Source: SIAQ01 sp963767835 (lineage in GTDB: Bacteria > Planctomycetota > Planctomycetia > Gemmatales > Gemmataceae). Taken from it: DNA of 64,000 nucleotides. Shown here one piece after another: positions 26,941 through 34,972 of this stretch (position 1 is its first letter; the number at the start of each line of letters is the position of its first letter). A program made the translations under genes and the position numbers. The DNA lies in the NCBI GenBank assembly GCA_963767835.1, contig CAVYFY010000004.1, forward strand, positions 90,192 through 154,191, in the 5' to 3' direction. The notes below the pieces were generated by a model, which ran no database searches, was not told the origin of the DNA, and saw only the letters and a list, made by a program, of their open reading frames with translations.

Positions 26941-27426
26941 ATGCGGCGCGTCGAGGAGCTGATCGCGGCAATCCAGGAGCATGCAAATCCGGTAGTCCGC
27001 GCCTCTGCCGTCGAGATGGTTCGCGCCCTGCTGGACATTCATCGCGCCGGGATGGCCGACATGCTTGAGCAAATCGTCGGTCAAGGTGAGCCGGGCCAGG
27101 CGATCTTGCATGATCTCCTGCAAAACGAACTCGTGAGCCGCTTGTTGCTTCTGCACGGCTTGCACCCTGTGAACTTGCAAACGCGGCTCCAAGGGGCGCT
27201 CGATCATTCGCAGCCCCGCTTGCGCACTTACGGCGCCGATGTGGAACTGATCCAGGCGACCCATGATGTCGTCGAGTTGCGTGTATGCGGCGGCAGCGAC
27301 GACGTGCATCGACTGCTGGAGCAGGCGATCCTGGCGGCTGCGCCGGATGTTTTGCGCATCGAGTTCGTCAACGCCGACGCCATTGCGAGCCGTTTGCAGT
27401 CGTTACCCTTGGTCCGGGAGAACTAG
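26941..27426 (+). CDS. NifU-like domain protein of the hydrogenase cluster
   Basis: The frame encodes a helical N-terminal part ('FQDRMRRVEELIAAIQEHAN', 'VEMVRALLDIHRAGMADM') and a C-terminal NifU-like fold ('HDVVELRVCGGSDDVHRLLE', 'ILAAAPDVLRIEFVNADA'). The NifU Cys pair (CxxC) is reduced to one Cys. Such NifU-like proteins accompany group 1h hydrogenases and may help Fe-S delivery. A good ribosome site (GGAGA) sits before an ATG at 26916 in another frame, and one extra base there would join it to 'TAQFQDRM'. The true start may therefore be 26916 with a frameshift, and 26941 is the in-frame ATG. It ends two bases before the next gene. Confidence 0.65.
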   Translation: MRRVEELIAAIQEHANPVVRASAVEMVRALLDIHRAGMADMLEQIVGQGEPGQAILHDLLQNELVSRLLLLHGLHPVNLQTRLQGALDHSQPRLRTYGADVELIQATHDVVELRVCGGSDDVHRLLEQAILAAAPDVLRIEFVNADAIASRLQSLPLVREN

Positions 27427-27428
27427 CC

Positions 27429-28520
27429 GTGGACTTTACGCCGGTGGACCAGATTGCGCGAGCGCTCCTTTACGAAGGATACTTGCTGTATCCGTACCGG
27501 ATTTCTTCCCTCAAAAATTGCCGGCCGTGTGCCTTTGGTTCCCTTTATCCCAGAGCTTACAGTCAGGCGAATGCCGATATCGAACCCTGGTCGATGCAGA
27601 TCGAATGCCTCGTGTGCGGCGATGGGACGGCAGTATTGCAAGGAGCGATGCGGTTTCTGCAAACGCGCGGACGGAGCGTCTTCGAACGTCAGGTGGTCGT
27701 GCCGGAATTCAACATGGGCGCGCTCGCCGAACGACCTAGGCGGATCGTCTTTTCCTTCGCTGAAGAAGAATCGAATCCGCTCGCGGGGACGGTAGAGGTG
27801 TCGGGTGAGCGAATGACGCCGTCGGTGTTCAAGCTACGTGTCCGCGTCCAAAACGAGACGCCGATTGGCGGCGTAGATCACGCCATGCTCTCGACCCATG
27901 CCGTGCTCGGCGTTCGCAGGGGCCGATTCTTGTCGTCGATCGATCCGCCTGACGAAGTCCGCGCTTTGGCCGAGACGTGCAAGAACCGCGGCGCCTGGCC
28001 GGTGCTGGCAGGCGACCCCGCCCAGGCGAATCGGATGCTCGCCGCACCCATCATTCTGTACGATTTCCCCCAGATTGCACCGGAGAGCCCTGGCGATCTG
28101 TTCGATGGCACCGAGATCGACGAACTTCTGACGCTGCGTATCTTGACGCTCTCCGACCCCGAGAAGCAGGCGATGCGATGCAACGAGCACACCCGCATCC
28201 TGCTGGAACGAACGGAGACATTGGCAAACGACCGGATGTCGGCGCTCCACGGAACCATCCGGTCACCAGAAACAGCGCGGGGCATGAAACCTGGCGCCCG
28301 CGTGATCGTTCGGCCCCGAGGACGAGCCGACATGCTGGACCTCGCCCTCGACGGAAAATCGGCGACGATCATTTCCATCGAGCAAGATTTCGAGGGACGT
28401 GTTTTCTATACCGTCGCAGTCAACGACGATCCGGGGCAGGACCTGGGCATCGAAGGCAAGCCCGGCCATCGGTTCTTCTTTCGCCGCGACGAGCTGGAGC
28501 TAATCTGTGGAGAGATGTGA
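27429..28520 (+). CDS. Conserved unknown protein of the hydrogenase operon, two CxxC motifs
   Basis: It starts with GTG two bases after the preceding stop, so translation is coupled. The 363-residue protein has 'YEGYLLYPYRISSLKN' with 'CRPC', then 'IECLVCGDG', giving two Cys pairs that could bind a metal. A long middle section includes 'FERQVVVPEFNMGALAERPR' and 'VDHAMLSTHAVLGVRRGRFL', and a C-terminal beta-rich domain has 'GARVIVRPRGRADMLDLAL' and 'HRFFFRRDELE'. I know such proteins only as unnamed members of group 1h hydrogenase clusters; a role in assembly or maturation is inferred. Its stop overlaps the start of the protease gene (TGATG). Confidence 0.65.
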   Translation: MDFTPVDQIARALLYEGYLLYPYRISSLKNCRPCAFGSLYPRAYSQANADIEPWSMQIECLVCGDGTAVLQGAMRFLQTRGRSVFERQVVVPEFNMGALAERPRRIVFSFAEEESNPLAGTVEVSGERMTPSVFKLRVRVQNETPIGGVDHAMLSTHAVLGVRRGRFLSSIDPPDEVRALAETCKNRGAWPVLAGDPAQANRMLAAPIILYDFPQIAPESPGDLFDGTEIDELLTLRILTLSDPEKQAMRCNEHTRILLERTETLANDRMSALHGTIRSPETARGMKPGARVIVRPRGRADMLDLALDGKSATIISIEQDFEGRVFYTVAVNDDPGQDLGIEGKPGHRFFFRRDELELICGEM

Positions 28521-28943
28521 TGCAGCCCAGCATACTCATTGCCGGTGTCGGCATTATCTTCCACGGCGACTACGCCTTTAGCGGTGAAGTGGCGCGCCGC
28601 CTGGCTGGGACCGCGCTGCCCCAAGACGCGCGTGTCGTCGATTTCGACATTCGTGGACACGATCTGGCATTCGCCTTGCCGGACGGCTATCGAACTCGAT
28701 CTCGATGGGCTCTCAGACGATGGTGATAACGGGATCGATGCCCACGCCATGCATCCCCTGCGCGTGTTGTGCTTGCTCCACGCCCAGGGAATTACACTGC
28801 TTCCCATCGGGCTCGTGGCGTGTGAGCCCCTGACGTTCGGCCCCGAGGGAGGTCATCTCGGCTTGAGCGAGCCGGTCGCAGCAACGGTTTCCGAAGCCGT
28901 CGCCCTGGTTCATACCTTGCTCGAGAGGATGGTACTCTCATGA
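28520..28943 (+). pseudogene. Hydrogenase maturation protease (HyaD/HybD family), frameshifted with internal loss
   Basis: The ATG at 28520 overlaps the preceding stop. The first frame gives 'ILIAGVGIIFHGDYAFSGEV', the family start including the nickel-binding Glu. It reaches 'LAFALPDGYRT' and is then lost near 28700. The second frame gives 'IELDLDGLSDDGDNGIDAHA' with the conserved His, then 'IGLVACEPLTFGPEGGHLGL' and the stop at 28943. Between the two parts about 30 residues that normally include the metal-binding Asp ('VDA') are missing. As written it could not cleave the HhyL tail. Position in the operon and ATGA overlap with the next gene show it was once an ordinary member. Confidence 0.7.
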
Positions 28944-30799
28944 AGCACGACGAATCTGTAACTGTGCCTGTGCCATCCACTTTTGCCGATGCCGAACTGA
29001 TCTTGCAACGGTTATCGCGCGACGAGGCGGACATCGCCTGGGCCAGGTTGTCGGAGGCCGAGGCCGAGAGGTTGCTGAAAACGCTCGCGCCGGGATTCGC
29101 GCCGGTCGATCCGGAAATCGTCAGGCCGATTCATACGCAGACGGCCCCGGCGGATTCATCCGAAGAGTCACCGGAACAGACCGACGATCCGCGCCCGTTA
29201 CCTCGGTTGTCGCAAGCGACTTTGCTTCAGGTCCTGGAGACGGCGCCCGACGCCGTGGTCGTCATCAACAGCCAGGGGGTCATCGTTCAGGTCAACGCCC
29301 AGACGGAAAACATGTTCGGTTACAAGCGTGAGGAGATGGAAGGCAAGAAAGTGGAGATGCTGGTCCCCGTGCGCAATCAGCGTGGTCATGTGGCACAACG
29401 GCGAGGTTTTTTTGATGAACCGTACATTCGCCCGATGGGCCATTTGGGCAAGCCGCTGTTCGGCCTGCGCAAGGACGGCCGCGAGTTTCCCGTGGAGATC
29501 AGCCTCAGTCCCTTGCAAACGGATCACGGGCTGCTAGTCACCAGTACGATTCGCGACGTCACCGAGCGCAAGCGATTCGAGGCCGAGCGTAAGCTGCGCG
29601 AGGCAGAGTTGGCCAAGGCAGAAGCACGCTATCGGTCCCTGGTCGAGGAAATCCCGGCAGTAACGTTCGTCGCCCCGTTCGATGAAGGCATCGGCGAGCT
29701 CTACGTCAGTCCGCAAATTGTCGACATGCTCGGTTTTACGCAGGAGGAGTGGCTCAACGACCCGGTCCTCTGGCATCGCCAGTTGCACCCGGAAGATCGC
29801 GAACGCTGGCATCGGGACTTCGCCCGCACCTGTGCCACCGCCGAGCCGTTTTGCGCGGTGTACCGCTTCATCGCTCGGGACGGCCACACCGTCTGGGTTC
29901 ACGGCGAGGCCAAGGTCGTCCGCGACAGCGCCGGCCGACCGCTCTTCCTGCAAGGAGTCGCCTTCGACATCACGGAACGCAAGGAAGCGGAGAAGGCGTT
30001 GCATCAACTCAATCAATCGTTGAATGAGCGCGTCGCCGCCCGCACCGAGGAGTTGAAACGCTCCAACGACGAACTCGCCAAGATCGGCTACTACACAGCC
30101 CACCAGATCAAGAAGCCGATCCGCCGAATCAGCGACATCATTGACGGTCCGTTAACAAGCGGGCAACCGTGTGACCCGCCGGAGGAACGCCTCGCGCAAG
30201 TCCAACGTGTGGCCGGCGACATGGACAAGCTGGTCATGGGCCTGCTCAAGTATGCCCTGGCAACGGATAAGGCGAAGTTCATGCGCGCGGATTGCAGCGT
30301 TTTGGTTCGTGAGGTCTGCGACGAACTTCGCCCCGATATCGACGGCGTCGGCGCCACCGTTTCCTTTCAATTGCTGCCGTCCGTGTTCGCCGATCGGGAG
30401 AGCCTCAAGACCGTGTTCTTCAACCTAATTGAGAACGCCGTCAAGTATCGGGGCCTCGACGCGCTCAAGGTCCATGTGACGGCGCAGTCACAGGGCGACG
30501 CATGGCTCTTCAGCGTGAGCGACAACGGAATGGGCATCCCAAAGCACCCGGATCTCCCTCCGGAAATCGCCGCGGACATCGATTACCAGAAGAAGATTTT
30601 CGATTTCGGCGGCCGCTACCACAACAGGGATCTGCACGGTCACGAAATTCCTGGCCACGGCATCGGGCTGTCCCATTGCGAAAAAGTGATCGCGTATCAC
30701 GGTGGCAAAATCTGGGTGAAGTCAAAAGTCGGCGAGGGAAGCACGTTTTTCTTTACCCTTCCCATGGCTCCAGATGTCGGAGAACTTGCACCTGAATGA
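28940..30799 (+). CDS. Cytoplasmic PAS-PAS histidine kinase coupled to the hydrogenase operon
   Basis: The start overlaps the protease stop by four bases (ATGA), indicating translational coupling. The 619-residue protein has no transmembrane segment. Two PAS domains lie at about residues 95-215 ('APDAVVVINSQGVIVQVN') and 225-345 ('GELYVSPQIVDMLGFTQEEW'), then a linker helix. The dimerisation helix has the phospho-acceptor His near residue 387 in 'IGYYTAHQIKKPIRRI'. The ATPase domain has N box 'NLIENAVKYRG' near 494, G1 'DNGMGIP' near 527 and G2 'GHGIGLSHCEK' near 573. It resembles kinases that pair with Rcp-type regulators, one of which lies at 22848. It may report redox or H2 status; the signal is unknown. 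Confidence 0.88.
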   Translation: MKHDESVTVPVPSTFADAELILQRLSRDEADIAWARLSEAEAERLLKTLAPGFAPVDPEIVRPIHTQTAPADSSEESPEQTDDPRPLPRLSQATLLQVLETAPDAVVVINSQGVIVQVNAQTENMFGYKREEMEGKKVEMLVPVRNQRGHVAQRRGFFDEPYIRPMGHLGKPLFGLRKDGREFPVEISLSPLQTDHGLLVTSTIRDVTERKRFEAERKLREAELAKAEARYRSLVEEIPAVTFVAPFDEGIGELYVSPQIVDMLGFTQEEWLNDPVLWHRQLHPEDRERWHRDFARTCATAEPFCAVYRFIARDGHTVWVHGEAKVVRDSAGRPLFLQGVAFDITERKEAEKALHQLNQSLNERVAARTEELKRSNDELAKIGYYTAHQIKKPIRRISDIIDGPLTSGQPCDPPEERLAQVQRVAGDMDKLVMGLLKYALATDKAKFMRADCSVLVREVCDELRPDIDGVGATVSFQLLPSVFADRESLKTVFFNLIENAVKYRGLDALKVHVTAQSQGDAWLFSVSDNGMGIPKHPDLPPEIAADIDYQKKIFDFGGRYHNRDLHGHEIPGHGIGLSHCEKVIAYHGGKIWVKSKVGEGSTFFFTLPMAPDVGELAPE

Positions 30800-31534
30800 C
30801 CCAGATCGGGGGGGCTGACTTCGAGCACATCATGTCTTAGCTCCATCGCCTCAACCATGCGTCGTCGATGCTGCTCACTCGATGCGGGCAGAGAGGATGG
30901 CGGCCGAATCACAGCGTGCTTCGGTTGGATCGATTGCGCCAAGAAAACTTGGGAAGGGAGGAAGAGATGTAAGAAGCATATCTGAAACCCTTCATCGGAA
31001 CCTTGCGGGTGGAAAGCCCGTCCGGTAGCGCCTGACCAGCGGCCGGAAGCGAGTTTTGCGTGGGGCGGGGTAACTCGCACCGCGAAGCGTAAACAGCGAG
31101 TCCGAAAGCCATGCTATTGAGCGTCGAAAGACCTTTCGCGGGAGCCTTTGCCTTTCGATCACCAAGGGCCAAGTCGCGGCACTGTAATGGTCTGGTGTTA
31201 GCGATCCTGCCGGCGTCGGAGTGGAACATGTGCAGACGGACAATCGGGGTTCTCCAGGAACTTGGGAGATCCTGTCGTTTCCTCAGCGAAGTCCCGGCCG
31301 GAGATACCGGGTCACCAACTCCAGGCTTCGGCGGCGCACTCGTCCGCCGGGGAGCGAAAGAACGAGTGAACGCTGAGGTACCGCCAAGCGAAGGCAACGA
31401 AGCGCGGCGGGATGGGCGGCAGGAAGTCATAGCGCCTTGATAGTACCTACGAAGCTGGCGAACGGGTCCCACCCGAAGCCAGGGGAGGGAAGCGAGGCGT
31501 CGGATCAAGGAACCGCTTTTGGGAAACACGGCGA

Positions 31535-32881
31535 ATGCTTCGAAATTCGATAAACGTGTCTACGAAACAGGAGCGGATAGCAGCGCTGGCGAAGCAATCG
31601 CCGCTGATGGCGTTCACCTCGTTAGCCCACCTAATGGACATTGATTGGCTCAAGGAAGCGTACCGGCGTACCCGCAAGGATGGCGCCGCGGGCGTGGACG
31701 GAGTGACCGCGGACGAATACGAGCAGGACCTGGAGGACAACCTTCAGAGTCTGCTGGACCGCGTGAAGTCCGGCGCGTACCGAGCTCCTCCGGTGCGGCG
31801 AGTGCACATTCCCAAGGGCGGCTCAACAACCGAGACGCGCCCCATCGGCATCCCGACGATGGAAGACAAGGTCCTCCAACGGGCGGTCGTCATGTTGCTG
31901 GAGCCGATCTACGAACGGGACTTCATGGCCTGTTCGTATGGCTTCCGGCCTGGGCGGTCGGCGCACCAAGCGTTGGAGGCTTTTCGCGGCCAACTGATGA
32001 CCTGTCGGGGCGGCTATGTCTTGGAGGTGGACATCCGAAAGTTTTTCGACAACTTGGATCATGGCCATCTGCGGTCGTTTCTTCAACTGCGGGTGCGTGA
32101 CGGCGTACTGCTGCGTCTCATCGGCAAATGGCTGAAGGCGGGCGTGATGGAGAACGGCTGCGTAAGCTACCCGGACTCCGGCTCGCCCCAAGGCGGTGTG
32201 ATTTCACCTTTGCTTTCGAACATCTTCCTGCACTACGTGCTGGATCTGTGGTTCGAACGCGATGTGAAACCTCGCCTGCGAGACCGTTCCTTCCTCATCC
32301 GTTACGCGGATGATTTTGTGATCGGATTTCGCGACGGTCGTGATGCCCGACGCGTTCTGGAAGTCATTCCAAAACGGTTTGGCAAGTATGGCTTGACGAT
32401 CCACCCCACCAAGTCTCGGCTCGTGCCTTTTCGGCCGTCGTGCCCTTGGGCCAATGACGGTCGCGGAGAGCCAACCGAACCCGCGGGGACGTTCGACCTG
32501 CTGGGCTTCACCCATTTTTGGGGGCGATCTCAGAAGGGCTACTGGGTTATCAAGCAGAAGACGGCAAACGACCGCTTCAGTCGATCCGTGCGGAGCATTG
32601 ATCTGTGGTGCCGGGCCAACCGACACCTGCCGCTTGTGGAGCAGCAGGCGAAGCTCAGTGAAAAGCTTCGCGGGCACTATGCGTACTATGGAGTGACGGG
32701 TAACTCAGGATCGCTGGCACGGTTTTTCCACGAAGTCAGGCGACGCTGGTGCAAGTGGCTTAATCGCCGCAACCGCATTCGCTCGATGACGTGGGCGAAA
32801 TTCAGTGACATCGCCTGTCGTTACCCATTGGCTCCAGTGCGTACGGCTCGGTCGCTCTATCGACACGCAGCGAAACCCTGA
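31535..32881 (+). CDS. ltrA: Group II intron reverse transcriptase/maturase (copy B)
   Basis: This 448-residue protein is identical to the copy A protein except for Asp in place of Ala nine residues before the 'YADDFVIGF' catalytic motif. All reverse transcriptase blocks and the maturase domain are present, and no endonuclease domain is seen. Since group II reverse transcriptases vary at this position, both versions may be active. Intactness of both genes argues that either copy could be the source of the other. Confidence 0.95.
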   Translation: MLRNSINVSTKQERIAALAKQSPLMAFTSLAHLMDIDWLKEAYRRTRKDGAAGVDGVTADEYEQDLEDNLQSLLDRVKSGAYRAPPVRRVHIPKGGSTTETRPIGIPTMEDKVLQRAVVMLLEPIYERDFMACSYGFRPGRSAHQALEAFRGQLMTCRGGYVLEVDIRKFFDNLDHGHLRSFLQLRVRDGVLLRLIGKWLKAGVMENGCVSYPDSGSPQGGVISPLLSNIFLHYVLDLWFERDVKPRLRDRSFLIRYADDFVIGFRDGRDARRVLEVIPKRFGKYGLTIHPTKSRLVPFRPSCPWANDGRGEPTEPAGTFDLLGFTHFWGRSQKGYWVIKQKTANDRFSRSVRSIDLWCRANRHLPLVEQQAKLSEKLRGHYAYYGVTGNSGSLARFFHEVRRRWCKWLNRRNRIRSMTWAKFSDIACRYPLAPVRTARSLYRHAAKP

Positions 32882-32884
32882 TCT

Positions 32885-32962
32885 GAGGAACCGTATGCTC
32901 TAATGTGAGCACGTACGGGTCTGTGGGAGCCCCGGGTCGGCAACGACCCGGGGCCACCCGGT
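32885..32962 (+). ncRNA. Group II intron domains V and VI, copy B
   Basis: Same domain V hairpin and G+C-rich domain VI stem as in copy A, directly after the maturase stop codon. The 3' boundary is set by comparison with copy A. Confidence 0.68.
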
Positions 32963-32968
32963 CCGAAG

Positions 32969-33085
32969 TTAGCCAGAACCGTTGAACACCAACCGAACTG
33001 CGTTCTGCACGGTGGACGGGATGAGATGTGCGTAGCGGCGAGTCGTCTCGAGATTCAGGTGTCCAGCAAGGGGCATGATGACCGC
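32969..33085 (-). pseudogene. C-terminal remnant of a tyrosine recombinase
   Basis: On the minus strand the frame reads 'IMPLAGHLNLETTRRYAHLI' then 'PSTVQNAVRLVFNGSG' and a TAA at 32969. The 'GHLNLETTRRYAHL' string carries the box-II histidine and the catalytic tyrosine typical of phage and plasmid integrases. Nothing of the rest of the enzyme is recognisable upstream. The stop codon lies just outside the right end of intron B. Confidence 0.6.
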
Positions 33086-33099
33086 CTGCTTTCGCACAG

Positions 33100-33575
33100 G
33101 CCGACAGATACGCGGTCATCGGCCTCGCTCATCACCCGCTCGGCCATGTGCAGTTCGTGTTCGGCTTTCAGGCGTTCGACGGCTTCTTGCCGAAGCCAGG
33201 TTGAAGACGAATGCGAGATCAAGTAGTGAAATCGTCCACCACGCCGAGGATGCCACGGCCCTGTTCGATTTCGGCCAGGACGACCTCGGTGGGGTTGGCT
33301 GTGGCGCACGATCCCGTGCTGCGTGCGCCAATGGATGCCAGCGCGAGCCACTCCAGCACGAATGCGCGGGCATTTGTCAGCCAATGAGCCATTTCCAACA
33401 CCCTTGCCAGAGCCCGCCCGCATTCACTATTTAGAGGCGACCAGGAAAATATCTTTGAACGTTGATCGAAACCTGCCGGCGCCGTATTCTGCCGATGGCA
33501 TCACCAACGGCGTAAGCCAAAGTTGGAAGGAAGATGATTCCTTTGACGAAATCAATGGCGGCAGGATTGACGTTG
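33100..33575 (-). other. Fragmented accessory sequence, no certain gene
   Basis: Several short minus-strand frames have protein-like composition but no recognisable family. One is 'MLEMAHWLTNARAFVLEWLA' followed by 'TEVVLAEIEQGRGILGVVDD' (33219-33401). Another, in a second frame, is 'LRQEAVERLKAEHELHMAER' (about 33110-33210). A third is 'DFVKGIIFLPTLAYAVGDAI' (about 33431-33560). They may be pieces of small genes of the degraded element that also holds the integrase and DnaB remnants. Confidence 0.25.
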
Positions 33576-34455
33576 TCAAGTTTCCCACTGGCCGGTCTGA
33601 GGATTGTACTCCGGCACCAGGTCGTGAATCTGCTGGCGATCCGGGACAAAACGACGCACCACAATTTCTTTGTGAGGCCAGCAAAGGAACACGATCACGT
33701 CGGCGTCTTGCTCAAGCTGCCCGGTTTCTTTTAAGTCGTTGAGCTGCGGAATAAACTCGGTTCTGCCCTCGATAGCCCGGTTCATTTGGCACAGCGCCAA
33801 GAGCACGATATTTTGCGAACTGGCGATTTGACGCAACGTCACGGACATGGCCGTCATCTGCTGATAACGGTCCCTGCCCGTGCGCTGAGCAACTGGGCGT
33901 AATCGACCCCGACGCATTCGACCTTGTGCTCCCTGACAACGCGCTCAATTGCTTCCTTGGCGACTTCGGCAGTGCGACATCCTTCAAGGACAAAGCAAGG
34001 CGCGTGTGTCTGGCCGTAGGCTTCGATTGCCCTTCAAGCTCCGAACCAAGGTCCAGCCAGTGCTCCTGCGGAATCTCGGAAGCGTACTGGACCGTTCGCT
34101 TGCCCAATGCGAACGCCCCCATTTCCTCGCTGAAAATCGCACACGGCATCCCCTGACTTGTCCAGTGGTGAATGCACTGGAAGCCAACCGCCGATTTACC
34201 ATGTGAGGGGCGCGCGGCCAGGATCACCATTTCGCCTTTTTCGACGCCACCACCGATGGCGGCGTCAAGATCAGCGACGCCAAGCGAAATCAGACTTTCG
34301 CCGTCCGTGCAAAGCCGTTCGACGTAGGCGCGAGCAGCGTCGAGCAAGGTGGTTTGGCGTGGCTCGGGCTTGGCGTCCGGCGCCGGCTCAGTGTATTCCG
34401 GCACGGCGATGGATGTCCAGCGCTCGGGATTGGCATTACGGAGATAGTTGCGGGC
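33576..34455 (-). pseudogene. DnaB-like replicative helicase, truncated and twice frameshifted
   Basis: On the minus strand the RecA-like core is clear: 'SLGVADLDAAIGGGVEKGEM', Walker A in 'ILAARPSHGKSAVGFQC', 'MPCAIFSEEMGAFALGKRTV'. A shift near 34020 gives 'TAEVAKEAIERVVREHKVEC' and 'VGVDYAQLLSA' (Walker B). A second shift near 33885 gives 'IVLLALCQMNRAIEGR' and 'LKETGQLEQDADVIVFL' (motif with H3/arginine-finger region), ending at 33576. The upstream reading 'RNYLRNANPERWTSIAV' fuses at about 34455 into an unrelated ankyrin fragment, so the N-terminal domain is lost. Helicases of this type are carried by phages and integrative elements. Confidence 0.7.
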
Positions 34456-34810
34456 GCCAGTTTGCTTCGTTGACGCCTGCCTTGGCGGGGTGGTCGCTCG
34501 TAACCAGGAGGCCCAGCGCCGTCGAACCGCCCCCGTACATATTGGCCGTAGCGTTCACGTCAGCCCCCGCTTCAACGAGAAGGCAAGTAATCTCGGCCAG
34601 ATTCAGGGGGACTCTCTGGCGATATGTCTCGACGCCGTTCGAGCCGGCGTAATGCAGCAAAGTGGAGCGATGTCCAAAACTCGATCTCCGGTAAATCAGC
34701 GATGGATTGCTGGAGAGCAGGCCATGCAGCCTCTTGACATCGCCACTGAGCAACGTGTCCACGGCCAACTCAAAGTCCGAGTCAGGTGGGCTTGCCCCTC
34801 GTGCTTCCAC
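34456..34810 (-). pseudogene. Ankyrin-repeat protein fragment
   Basis: The minus-strand frame from 34810 reads 'DFELAVDTLLSGDVKRLHGL', 'SSFGHRSTLLHYAGSNGVE' and 'EITCLLVEAGADVNATANMY', which are ankyrin-type helices, and stops being recognisable after 'STALGLLVTSDHPAKAGV' (about 34455). Related bacterial proteins are about 300 residues, so both the N-terminal start and the second half are missing. The right part of the frame runs into the DnaB-like remnant, marking a deletion junction. Confidence 0.5.
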
Positions 34811-34972
34811 GTCGGACCAGTCGGCGAACCATCACGTTTTTGCCGTGTTTCGCCAGGGCGGGGACGGTGGGGACGGTTTGCCCATATAGCCCATATAGAG
34901 TGGCGCTCCGTAACGAAATACTTTCCCTGTTCGTGCTACCAAGCTGGCCGCGGTGGGTGCCATTTTGGCCTC

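Larger units (their letters stand above)
30934..32962 (+). mobile_element. Group II intron, copy B, next to an integrase remnant
   Basis: It has the same sequence and ends as copy A (8711-10739), with one base change seen in the maturase gene (A at 32283 where copy A has C at 10060). It is flanked by GATCGA on the left and CC on the right, as in copy A. Without the intron the target would read CTTCGG-TTGGATCGA-CCGAAG, a six-pair hairpin, with the insertion at the base of the second arm. On the minus strand the integrase remnant ends only a few bases beyond the right boundary. Near-identity of the two copies indicates very recent movement. Confidence 0.88.
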
